A stretch of DNA of 64,000 nt from Vandiemenella viatica (taxonomy: Eukaryota > Arthropoda > Insecta > Orthoptera > Morabidae): the NCBI GenBank assembly GCA_031002005.1, contig JARYHS010008074.1, positions 181,808,494 through 181,872,493 on the forward strand. Direction: 5' to 3'. The notes beneath the pieces are model-generated. The model did no database searches. It saw only the letters and a list, made by a program, of their open reading frames with translations, and was not told where the DNA came from. Shown piece after piece: positions 20,999 through 31,472 of the stretch. The translations under genes and the position numbers were made by a program. Position 1 is the first letter of the stretch; every line of letters begins with the position of its first letter.

Positions 20999-23400
20999 CC
21001 ATTAAACTCTCCGTCTCTGGCTGCCATCCACAAATTCACCCACCACTCCACATCTTTCGTTTTACCCAATCACTCAACTTCACCAAACTTGTCCTTCAAC
21101 AGCTCTTGTTCAAAGCAGATTGGCATTCCGCCCAGCTTTTCTCCGTACACAAAATTTTTTGCCTGTCTGCCCCATATGCACTTAATCAGTTACAGCAGAT
21201 CCTAGCAAAACAAGCACAAAAACATCTCTGCAAGCTTTCTGCACTTGAAAAAAGTTATCTGTCTATGGATCTACACCTACCTCACCAACATCCCAATCAT
21301 ACTCAACACACTCCTACATCTCCCTTGATTTCCAAAACCCCGTCTTGCCCACATTTTCAATCTCCCCCACCCAACCCCTATACCACCCACTCCAAAAGCC
21401 TCCACCCCACCTCCTGCTAAACCACAACAGTCGGTTAACCTTTATCAGAATCTCCACTCTCTGTCCCCTCTAAAGGATTGTCCTTTCTTCAACCCCAGAG
21501 TTTGATCATGCCACTTAGGTCCGGGAATCTTTAGCATTCTGCCGCACTGTACAGTGGCATTACCACTTTGCCAGCGGGGTGGTAGTGATTTTCGGCACGA
21601 TGAGACTGAGCCCTGCCTCGAGCGTTTCATAGCTCCATCCAGACTAGATCCACCTCCCCTTCCTCAACACCATCCCCTCCTTATGTTCCAAGAATTCTTC
21701 ACTTCCAACCTTTCAACTTCATTTCCCACACCAACAACCAAAGTACTATCAAAACCCATGCCAAGAGAGAACTGTCTGAGAACAGAAACAATCATCAGTC
21801 TCCCAGCCGACAAAGACTCAACGACCGTAGTCATGGACGGCAGTGACTACATGGCCAAATCTTTGAGACAGCTCCCTGACACCACCACATACCTTCCAAC
21901 CTTCCACACCCTACAGATCCTACAACATCAATATGCCAAGAAATATGCACTCTCCTTGACCTCCAGGACCCCTTACAAGGACTATCTCCCAACTCTTTGT
22001 CCCTTCTTACCTCTCAGAACACCCGCACCCCCACATTGTACCTTCTTCCCAAGATCCACAATGTTGGAAATCCCAGGCGACCTATAGTTGCAGCATATAG
22101 GTCTCCTACTGAACGGATTTCAGCTTTTGTGGATCCCTCCAGCCTTTTGTACAGGACCTCCCTTCATTCAAAAAAGACACCTCACACTTCCTCAAATGAC
22201 TTTCCATAGCTCCCATTCCTCTACTACCTGACTCCTACCCTGTCTCCATTGATGTCTCTTCCCTTTACACCAACATCCCTCATGGTCAGGGCATCAGTGC
22301 CATTGAACACTTCCTGGAAATGTGACCTCCCAACAGCCTCCCCGAGACATCCTTTCTCATTTCCTTGGCTAACCTCATCCTGTGTAACAACTACTTTTCC
22401 TTCACCTACCAAATTTATCACCAGATACGCGGCACTGCCATGGGCATCTGCATCGCACCATCCTATGCAAACCCTTTCCTGGGCCATTTGAAACAACGAT
22501 TCCTCAACAATCTTTCCATTAAACCTCTCTTGTGTTTCAGATGAAATTTTTATGATCTGGACCCACAAAGAGAATCACCTAATAGACTTCCTCAACTCCC
22601 TAAAAAACTACTCCATCAACTTTACCTGGACATACTCCCACAGCCATGTCACCTTTCTTGATGTTGAAGTTTCCTTGCATAACGGGCACCTCTGTTCATA
22701 TCAAACCTACAAATCTGCAGCAGTATCTTCATTTTAACAGTTGTCATCCCTCGCTCATCAAACGTCCCCTTCCTTACAGTCTGGCCATCCGTGGAAGGCG
22801 CATCTGCTCTGATGAAGAATCTCTTTCCCAATAAAAAGAAAACCTGTCTGGAGCTCTCATCTCCCACAGCTACCTCACTGAATTAGTACACAAACAAATC
22901 TCTCATGCCATAGCCCTTCCTGTACTCACCCACTCTAATTTTGTACCCCCTGAAACTAACCACAGCCCCACTTTCATTACCCAGTTCTTCCCTGGTATCG
23001 AGTCTATCAGCCTAATCCTTCACTGTGGGCATGACTTCCTACGTCCCTTCCCCGGGATTCGCACCATTCTCCATAAAATGACTACACACCTCATATACCA
23101 ACTTACATGCCTCCATTGCTCCGGCTCATATATGTGTCTCACCACTAACCCACTTGCTATCAGAATGAATAGCCACATCAATATACCAACAATGAGGCCC
23201 ATCTAGTTGCATAATATGCCAGTTCCCACAAACTGAATAATTTTAACATCTGCTTCTCAGAGTTTCTCCTGACAACACAACCTCCTCTGAACTACGTAGA
23301 TGGGAACTAGCCATCAGAATATCCTTAAAACCAGACATCCTCCAGGCCTCAATCTCCAATAAATTCCTCCTACCAGACCCAGCACTTATTATCTTTAATA
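20866..23400 (+). pseudogene. Penelope RT plus endonuclease, heavily broken
   Basis: Spread over three frames are ISLPADKDSTTVVMDGSDYM (21800), VGNPRRPIVAAYRSPTERIS (22065), SLYTNIPHGQGISAIEHFLE (22260), RGTAMGICIAPSYANPFLGH (22430), a damaged catalytic region at 22540, FTWTYSHSHVTFLDVEVS (22620), FFPGIESISLIL (22990) and HLIYQLTCLHC plus LTTNPLAIRMNSH (23090-23175), the nuclease. Multiple frameshifts and stops exclude activity. The catalytic FVDD region is lost in a short deletion near 22540. Confidence 0.8.
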
Positions 23401-23619
23401 TTTATATAGCTTATATTTCTGATTTTTTTTTACATATAGTTTTTCAAAATTTGGTATATATATGTGCCCTCTGTTGTTATGTTGGTCTACCACTTTCAAT
23501 GATATTATACCGTCAACAATATCAATTATCGATCCAATATTTGCGACAGTAACACCATTCACCAGACGGCGGTCGCTGTGTACACATCTGACTGTGCCTG
23601 GTGTTTCACTTCTTCCTTC

Positions 23620-24130
23620 CGCACAATTAAGGTTATTACCGAAATATTGCATTTTTTTTTTTTTTTTTTTGTGTTTGTCATCCAAGCCGCCTTCATCTTT
23701 GGTAAGTGTTGGGTCATATTACCCTATCCATCCTTAGTTATATATATGTAGGTATTAAGCAGTGAAAAGGAATAACAAATTATGATACGGAAATGAGCCA
23801 CCACTTGCCTTTAGATGATGGATGTGGGGTGTGAGTACACAGAAAACACACATGATAAAGTAATTTTTGGGTCTAGCCCTTCATTAACAGGAAAACATTA
23901 TGGGAGGTGGGTGCTGTGGGAGACTGTCTCACATATTTATTTCTGTGGTTGGCTGTGTTGACTGCAAGACTTGCATGAGCTCACCCACTTGCTTATTTTA
24001 ACTTGACAAAGGGTTAAACCCAAAATATTGTTTTTACTGTATTTGTGTATTATTTCATGTTGCTGCTGCCCTCCTCCCTTCAACTTTGGTGAGTATTAGG
24101 TGTATTTTATCTATCCTTTCCATGTATAAT
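23620..24130. repeat. Cluster of three Penelope tails in alternating orientation
   Basis: Tail of element 2 (plus, to about 23780), then an inverted tail at 23795-23960 (GAGCCACCACTTGCCTTTAG start), then another plus tail at 24000-24130 (TTGACAAAGGG, CCCAAAATATTG, ending in TTTGGTGAGTATTAGG). All share the Penelope tail motif. This suggests repeated insertion of truncated copies next to each other. Confidence 0.65.
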
Positions 24131-24439
24131 TATTTAAGGAAAAGGAAACTGCTTTTAGGCAATTTAAATTAGTGGTCAAGGAAAGTAAACCCATCATTCA
24201 TCAAAGCTGAAAATTTGTAGAGTTGTGACAAAACACACGAAATGAAAACAACCATACAATACTTCAGTTCAAAATCTTATTAACATAGTGTGAGGCTTAC
24301 CAAATCATTTGATAAGGCTACATGTGAGCACAGCTTCCCTGAAAAATAGCACATACCTCTCCGCATGAAAAAAAAGAGTTAAAACTTAAGTATTGTACAG
24401 TTGTGTTCGTCTCATGTATTAAATGAGCCCTCCAGTCTT

Positions 24440-25092
24440 CAACTTTACAAGTGATGGGTTTATTTTATGTAGCCTCTGTAATATTTCTACCTTGTATCTA
24501 TAGACACCTCTTCCCTGTAAACCAACATCCCCATTGTGCGGCCTCAGTGCCATGGAACACTTCTTGGAAATGCGATCCTCCCAATCTCCCCAGCACATCA
24601 TTCTGTCAAATAACTCCAGCTTCAACTCTCAAGATTACGACCAGATACATGGCATTGCCATTGGTACCCGCATAGACCCATATTAAGCAAGCCTATTCCT
24701 GGGCTGCCTGGAAAAACAGTTCCTAAATAAAATCTCCATCAAACCTCTTCCTCTTATCTTGGTTCAGGTACACAGATGATATTTTTATGATTAACAATGA
24801 AAATCGCCTACTGATTTCTTCAACTCCCTAAACAACAGTCACTCCATCAACTTTACCTGTACATGCTCCAACTCATGTCACCTTCCTTGATATTGACATT
24901 TCTTTGCAGATTGAGAATCCAGATAACTCTGTTCATATAAAATCCATAAATTTACAATAACGTCAGACCTCTAATAACAAACCACAGCCTTACTTTCATC
25001 ACCCAGTTCTTTCCTGGTCTAAAGTCCATTAACATAATCCTTTTAAATGGCATAACTTCCTACCTTCCTTCCCGGGGATGCACACCATTCTT
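24440..25092 (+). mobile_element. Penelope-like element 3, fragment
   Basis: A fragment starting in RT motif B: SIDTSSL then TNIP near 24500, a CHGT/PWNTSW frame pair matching the SAMEHFL region, ARG-TAMG region near 24650, RYTDDIF near 24770, FTWTYSH-like text near 24860, and FFPGLKSI near 25010. Frameshifts throughout. The endonuclease is absent; the fragment ends at a SINE tail and a LINE copy. Confidence 0.65.
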
Positions 25093-25137
25093 CACAATAT
25101 CTTGTTGTTGCTTTAGGGCGCATGAACGACTGGGTTA
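25093..25137 (-). mobile_element. Truncated SINE tail, minus orientation
   Basis: On the minus strand the text is a CTAATAACCC region, then GCGCCCTAAAGCAACAACA, the same hairpin-plus-AAC tail as at 2210-2272, in a more diverged form. No duplication of the target was found. Confidence 0.5.
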
Positions 25138-25442
25138 TTAGTGCACACTGGTGGCAATTTCCCTACACACCTATTTTTCCTCCTTTCCTATACCTGCCTA
25201 ATTTTCCATTCTACAAATTTCAAGTTTATATTCTTTCAGCATTTTGGTAAATTATTAATCATTTCACATGATAATTTATTCCAATTCCCAATCCCCTTAC
25301 CTATTAAAGACAATTTTCCCACACCCTTAAGCCTGAAATAGAATGCCAGCTTGTGATCATGGTCATCTTTTCCCCTCCATGCACCTCTTTTAATTTTTCC
25401 ACCAATATCTTTCCAGGCCTCATCACCAATATTTGTCTTGTA

Positions 25443-26785
25443 TGAGGGTTGAATGATAAATAATGCCTCAAAGGTCATAACTCGGGATTGAATGGGAATA
25501 TTTTAATAAATCAAACACAGAAATAATCCTTAGAATGTCTTCTTTAATTAACAATCTTCACTTTTCCACATAATCACCAGACAATTGGATACATTTCTGC
25601 CAACGATGAACCAGTTTTCTGAAGCCATCACGGAAGAAGTTGAGACACTGTTTCCGCAACCACAGTCTCACAGTTCACTCTACGTCTTCATCAGAAGTAT
25701 AATGATGTCCCCGCAGATCTTCTTTCATTAACGGGAACAGATGGGAGTCAAACGGTGCCAAATCTGGACTCTATGGAGGATGCCGTACGGTAGCGACATT
25801 TAGTCTCTTAAGTTTTGCTGTGGTGGCACGTGAAGTGTGTGGTCTGGCATTGTCATGCTGCAGGTAAACATTTCCCTTTTCCTTTCGGACCCTTGTTAGC
25901 CATAGTTTCAAAGTTCACAGTGTTGTAATGTAATGCTCTGAATTCGTTGTCCCACATTCAAGGACATCAACATGGATAACACCATCTGCGTCCCAGAACA
26001 CTGTTGCCATGATTTTTCCAGTTGAGGGCTGTGTAATGAATTTCTTTTTCCGGGGCGAGTCTTTGTGTCAATACTCCATAGACTGGCGTTTCGTCTCCGG
26101 GTTGTAATGGTGTACCCAAGTATCGTCTCCTGTCACAACTGAATGGAGAAAGGCATCACCTTCATTCCATTAACGCGAAAGGAGTTCCTGGCAAATTTCA
26201 ACTCTGTTCACTTTCATTTCAGGCATCAACATCCCAGGTACCCATCGCGCACAGATCTTCCGATAACCAAGCAAAGCAATAATGTGACCCACACCTTCTT
26301 GTGAAATGTCGACTATGCTTGCAATTTCTCTCCGAGTGATACTACGATCATCCTGAATCAGTTTGTCAATTTTTTGCTTGTGAAACTTGGTGGTTGTTGT
26401 CACAGGATGTCCAGCTCTTTGTTTGTCATGCAAGTCAGATGTTCCCACCCCAACATCTTTAAACTTACTCGCCCAGTTACGCACAGTGCTCACATCGACA
26501 CAATCACCATAAACAGCTTGCGTTCTTTGATGAATCTCCTTTGGGATGACACCTTCTGCTGTCAAGAATTCAATGACTGCATGTTGATTAAAACGCATTG
26601 ACCAACCGTCTGTGCAGGGTTCCATACTTTAAACTGTGACACTACAACCGTTCAATGCTAAAGCTTCCAGCCAAATGGAGCTGTAGAGGAGAGTCTACAG
26701 AACAAGCCAGTATCTGCCGCATACCAGTGCTGCCATCTGTTGAGGAGTTATGAAGGTGGAGGCATTATTTATCATTCAACCCTCG
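25443..26785 (-). mobile_element. Full-length mariner, TA target in LINE copy C
   Basis: Terminal inverted repeats are (T/C)GAGGGTTGAATGATAAAT..., identical but for the first base, continuing to GCCTC. TA dinucleotides flank both sides (25441-25442, 26786-26787). Removing the element rejoins LINE copy C exactly as in copy D (CTGTA then CACTC.CATGAC). The length is 1343 bp. The order of events is LINE first, mariner second. Confidence 0.9.
25558..26625 (-). pseudogene. Mariner transposase with stop codons
   Basis: It starts MEPCTDGWSMRFNQHAVIEF, the N-terminal helix-turn-helix region (positions 1-110; STVRNWASKF, a second HTH with SITRREIASIV). After a TAA at 26172-26170 the frame continues with TGDDTWVHHYNPETKRQS (first catalytic D), LQHDNARPH (second D) and HPPYSPDLAPFD (third D, D34D spacing), ending CIQLSGDYVEK. 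About four in-frame stops, so inactive, but all three catalytic aspartates remain. Confidence 0.9.
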
Positions 26786-27342
26786 TACACTCTCATGACT
26801 CCCTTCATTCTCCTCCTGTCTTCCGATGAACCCTGCTCATTTATCATATCAGTTTCTGACCGTGTTCTGTGGTAATTTCCAGAGACAAATCAAACCGCCC
26901 TTCATTGCTCCCCCTCCAACTTCTCTATTTGATACGCAAATTGTAGTTCCCATACTACACCATTATATTCAAGCAATGGTCCAACCAATGTTCTGTAACC
27001 CAATTTCTTTACTTCTCTGGTACACCCCCTCATCACTCTCTCCAACAAGCGAATGATTTTGTAATCCTTTCTTATTATTCGTCATATATGTATTGCCTAG
27101 TTGAGTTTTTATTAAATGTTATGCCAATGTATTTACATTACAAGTCTTCAATAAGTAATTCATCCACCACATTATAATCATCATCAATCTTTGTTTTTTT
27201 TTATTAGTGTACCTAAAAAGCAGACATTTCTTTGCATTTATCCTTATACCATATTGACAAATCCAGGTAGATACCGCCCTGCAGGTGTTCAGTCTTCTAC
27301 CACTTTGATTGTATCACATTATGTCAACTGCAAACGACCTAA

Positions 27343-27548
27343 AATTTATATAAAAATTGTTCTCGGGTGACTAGCCAAGTTAAAGGAGTGTTATAATTAC
27401 ATAATAATTCAGCACTCTCATTCGTTGTCGCCATCTTCACCAGAAGAGCATGAAATATTGTGTAATTATAACAGTCTTTTAACTCGGCTAATCACCAGAG
27501 AACAATGTTTAAATTCTCAACGCCGAGGAAAACCACGTTATTATGAAC
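27343..27548. mobile_element. Foldback MITE-like insertion in LINE copy C
   Basis: About 50-bp inverted repeats lie at 27356-27405 and 27457-27506 (ATTGTTCTC.GGTGA.TAGCC..., ...GTTATAATTACA.AAT) with roughly six mismatches, around a 50-nt spacer. Comparison with LINE copy D places the insertion between GACCTAA and AACCTAA (about 27341 and 27548), suggesting a 6-bp ACCTAA duplication. No coding capacity; superfamily uncertain. Confidence 0.6.
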
Positions 27549-28050
27549 CTAACTTCTGATTGTAAAACATCAATGCAATCATTCATTAACGAATAGCAAT
27601 GGTCCCAATATCCTACCCTGTGGCACACCCATTTTCATTTCCACTTCATTTGATATTGCGATTCCTATACTTTTTCCTTTCCACCTTTCAATAATTCTTC
27701 AACCCAGCATATTACTTTTTTATATAATCAAATAGTTTTTACCTCATTACTTCGCTATTACTTGAAAGATCTATTGCTACACTATCAATTTGGCTTCCCT
27801 TGTCCATTTCATCTGGAATATCTTGCATATAGCCCACTAATTGAGATTCACATGAATATCCTTGCCTAAATCCATGCTGCTGACGTGAAAACCTGACATT
27901 CATCACAGATATTTCTGATGTCATTGCATATCAATCTCTCCATTAATTTACCTACCACTGACGTCAAGCTTATTGGCTTACAATTTTCGAATCTATTTCG
28001 CACCCCTCCTTTATGTACCAGCACTACTATCGCACTTTTCCAATCTTATG

Positions 28051-28489
28051 GTAAGCAGCAAGTCGATGATCTGGGAGACCATGCTTATAAATAGGAGCCG
28101 CATGACTTCCTCGATGCAATTCGTGAAAATCAGTCGGGCAGTCACCACACACCTCTGTGGCGTGTCTGGGCGCGCTTGGCTAGGCTGGCAGTAGTAAGCG
28201 ATACCAGGATGCAATAGTTTCCGGTGGCCATCTTTGAAAATTTTCAGTGTGCATATGAAATAGTTACTGAGCCTCATGTAACTGTAAACGTTAAGGGGTT
28301 AATGAGGTTGGCCCGTCTCAGTTCAAGGAGTTCGATGCCTATGTTTGTAACTTTGTAAAAATTTTGAAGAATACAGTGATGATTTAGTTTTTCTATGGCA
28401 ACAGTGACTTTAATTTCAACTTACCTTTTCTGATTAAGGTTATCCAGTCAGGTGGCTATCCAAAGGCAACACAACATGTTTATAGTTGA
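28051..28489. other. Unassigned intronic stretch
   Basis: No recognised gene or repeat between the 5' end of LINE copy C and the Tc1 relic. Confidence 0.35.
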
Positions 28490-28990
28490 GATCTAAGCTG
28501 TTAGGTGCTAAACCCCAATAAAGATTTACTTGTCACACATGGAAGTCGAGGTGAATGCAACCATAGCATAATACTAACCCCACTGGTTTATGTCCATCGC
28601 GTGGTACTTGTTTCGAACAGCAACTCGCCTTGAAGATAGCGTGTCTGGACACAGCCATCGACCTAATGTAACAAGAATCATGTGATAGCTTCCCATCTCA
28701 ATGATCTTCTGCCCATTGCAATCTTAATAGATAATAATGTTGCATCAACATGGGAACTCGTAGGACCCATCTGCTATGGACCACCATGTTAAGCACTGTG
28801 CTCCGAATGGTACATTCCAAAACACATGCGCCCACACCAGCATTGTACTCTGCCATCATGTCTGCCACAGATTGCTTCCTAACCTGCTTTTTCCTGTGAT
28901 GAGGTGTGTATGTCCACCACCTTGTGCCTACTCGTAGTTTCAGGTCCTTTAATCACTTTCCATAGATGGTCACGACAGCTTTAAAAACAT
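28490..28990 (-). pseudogene. Tc1-like transposase relic
   Basis: The minus strand reads ECTIRSTVLNMVVHSRW, RVPMLMQHYYLLRLQWAEDH, then VDGCVQ with a neighbouring RYLQGE, then SGVSIMLW. It corresponds to the Tc1 second HTH, the L..R..WA..H..W block, the VDGR(V)RV.RLPGE segment and GG..MVWG. Several stops; the first catalytic D (DESRF) is degraded. No terminal repeats found. Confidence 0.6.
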
Positions 28991-29169
28991 CCATCCAGCC
29001 TCGCGGTTTTTTTATTATACTAGCTCTACACCTCATACCTACCATGTCTCTATCACCACCTCCTTGAGTCGAAGCCTTCAGTCTAACATCGCACACGTGA
29101 CAAGTTTCCTCTGCAGTACTGAGAAATTTCAACTCCAGAAATGTAAAATATTTGCAGAGCACTGTATTA

Positions 29170-29828
29170 CAAGGGGTGATCAAATGAAAAGGTACGTAAC
29201 GACACGGTGGGTACAAATGTAGACTTTATTCAAAATATACTCCATAGGCCTGAGCACAATGATCCCACTGATGAACAAGCCGCAGGATTCCTTGTTCCTA
29301 GAATTCCTGTGGCTGTGACGAGACCCAGTCCATCACAGCGCACTTGAGTATGTCGTCCGAGTTGAAGCGCTTCCCTTTCAGGCGTTTCTGCAGTGGATTA
29401 AACACATGGAAATTTCAGGGCAACATGTCCGGACTTTATGGCGGATGGTCCAACGTCTCCCACTTGAACTTGGCCAGTTCCGTGTGTGTCTCTGGAGACG
29501 TGTGGACGCGTGTTATCATGGAGCAGAAATCACACCCTCCGTGAGCAGCCCCGGTCTTTTGTTCTTGATGGACTTGCGTAGGCATCGGAGTGTCTCACAG
29601 AATACATCCCCCACCTGTACGCCATCCTGTCCTCATACGGACTGCCGCATCATATGGATGTCACTTTTGATAAGAGCCTCTGCTCTCTACTGCGCATGCT
29701 CCGATCCCAGTAAGAGACTCCAATTGCCTCCCGAGATGTCTCACTACGTTCTCCCATGGCAGAATATGCAAATATTTAACTGTTAAGTTTTCACGTCATT
29801 TCGTACCTTTTCATTTGATCACCCCTTG
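29170..29828 (-). mobile_element. Internally deleted mariner with intact ends
   Basis: The inverted repeats begin CAAGGGGTGATCAAATGAAA and continue to GGTACG; TA lies on both sides (29168-29169 and 29829-29830). On the minus strand the C-terminal half of a mariner transposase survives: SIKNKRPGLLTEG, a damaged HDN, AKFKWETLDHPP, SPDMLP, KRLKGKRFNSDD, VMDWVSSQPQEF and RLVHQWDHCAQAYGVYFE. The N-terminal DNA-binding half is deleted. At 659 bp with intact ends it could be mobilised in trans. It is a different family from the mariner at 25443. Confidence 0.85.
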
Positions 29829-29830
29829 TA

Positions 29831-31384
29831 CTTAATATGGTACTTCAATAGCAAGCTTTGGAAATATCACATGATGCTGCAGCCAATCACAAATTTAGTA
29901 ACATGGACAAATCAACATTTTGGATGAAGTATTATAACATGTATCAGCAAGCACTTCAATTGTATTAAACTTTTATGAAAACATATTTGTGCGAAAGAAC
30001 GTTTTCAGCACTTATTCCAATAAAATGAAAATATTGAAGCAAACTCTATATTGCTAATGGTTTATGTTGTACTTCTTGTGGTATTCAACCAAGAATAGGG
30101 AATTTTGTGAAAAAATGCAGATGCATATATCCTACTGGTTTAATTTTTCTTTGTTGCTTCTTTCCAGTTAAAAAAAAAAGTTATTTCAAAAACAATAAAA
30201 AATTTGAATTAATATTGGGTTTTTGCTACTATGATTATAAAATTGTGGAGGGGGAATGGGAATTTTTCTTTTGATGAAAGGGGTGGTGTGGTAAGAAAAA
30301 CTATGGGAACCCTTGACGTACAGGTTCTTTAAAAAGTACCACACTGACAGAAATTGTTGAATAAGCACATATAATAGAGAAAAATGTGAAATTATTAACA
30401 ATGTCACAATTTCAAAAGGTCATAGTAAGTTCTGCTAAAAAATTTCCACTTTAGGGAAGAAGAAACACAAAAAATCAAAACAGTACATCTGAAACTCTTC
30501 GGGGGTGATTAGAATTTTTTACAGTAAAAATGATAAATACAACCACAACTATATGAAAATTCATTTGTAAAATTGAACTTATGGATTTCTACACAATGAT
30601 TATCTTCAAAGAAATGAAACAAAAACTGTGTGATGACTTATTACAGCTCCTGACATCTTTACCTTGAAATTAAAAACATATCCACTCCCATACACCTGAA
30701 GCAAGATGCTAATATACTATAATGGACCTCTTTTCCCTTCAGCATAGCACTTCTAATTCTTCCCCTTGCCCACAATGTATTCATTAATTCAATTAATTCC
30801 ATGGTACATTCACTGTTCACTCTCTCCAATCAACAGAGACCTTTGAAAGCTTTCTCTGATGCCTGTCAAAAATACCCAGCCAAATCAATCATATTCGAAA
30901 ATGATGTGCAAAGATATTAACATTGTATGACTTCAATTTATAGTTAATCATTCACTGGGCAGTTCTTTTTTGGGTACCTATTAAACCAAATTTTTAGGTA
31001 TTTTTCTATTGTGAGCTGTTCTACCCTAAATCCCCTTGCTGCTGTTCACAATCTATCTGTCATGGTTTAGTGAGGTAGTGGATTCTAACTTTGGAACATC
31101 TATAATATAAGTGAAGGTGTTCCAAACAGTTTCTGAAAAATCAGTATAAGAGCAACTGAGGTATGTCAAACAGGTAAATGTTGCTTTTAGGCATAATAAT
31201 AATGTCAGTAAATTGATTTAAAAAATATGTGTTTACCAATGCTGTCTGAGTCATATTCTGTGGACAGTAATGAGGTCCTCAAGATAGATCTTCAGATAAA
31301 TGGTTGGTGTTAATATTTTGATAAAACGATAGCAGACTTTCTCTTCATAAGATTCTTTAAATAATAAATTATTCCATCGCATAA
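29831..31384. other. AT-rich intron stretch, nothing recognised
   Basis: No frame, terminal repeat or RNA gene that I recognise in about 1.5 kb. Confidence 0.4.
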
Positions 31385-31472
31385 CGATATACATCATTAA
31401 ATAGGATAGGGGGAAGATGGGTGTGTAGGGAAATTGCCAACGGAGCCTGTGCTCCATTGCAATTAAATTAAA
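31385..31472 (+). mobile_element. LINE family copy F, tail only
   Basis: An 88-bp fragment identical in kind to the 3' end of copy B: GGTGTGTAGGGAAATTGCCA, GAGCCTGTGCTCCATTGCAA, then TTAAATTAAA. Strong 5' truncation is typical of target-primed reverse transcription. Confidence 0.8.

Larger units (their letters stand above)
20600..23780 (+). mobile_element. Penelope-like element 2
   Basis: It has the same layout as element 1 but is more decayed: an N-terminal region from about 20700, RT from about 21780, GIY-YIG endonuclease at about 23060-23180, and a 3' tail at 23400-23780 with a T(20+) tract near 23651 and the GAAATATTG tail motif. A 169-bp snapback insertion lies at 20830-20998. It lies in POLA1 intron 1, antisense to the gene. 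Confidence 0.75.
25138..28050 (-). mobile_element. CR1/Jockey-like LINE family, copy C (hosts a mariner and a MITE)
   Basis: The 3' end (25138, TGGCAATTTCCCTACAC) and coding end (DHDHKLAFYFRLKGVGKLSL, then GKGIGNWNKLSCEMINNL) are at the left. The copy is split by a mariner (25443-26785) and resumes with the thumb, then the RT around 27580-27960 (QQHGFRQGYSCESQLVGYMQ, DEMDKGSQIDSVAIDLSS). A foldback MITE interrupts it near 27343-27548. The 5' end is truncated near 28050. It is inactive. Confidence 0.75.

Noticed and set aside
29406..29786. 126-codon plus-strand frame
   Set aside because: Shadow of the mariner transposase remnant on the minus strand.
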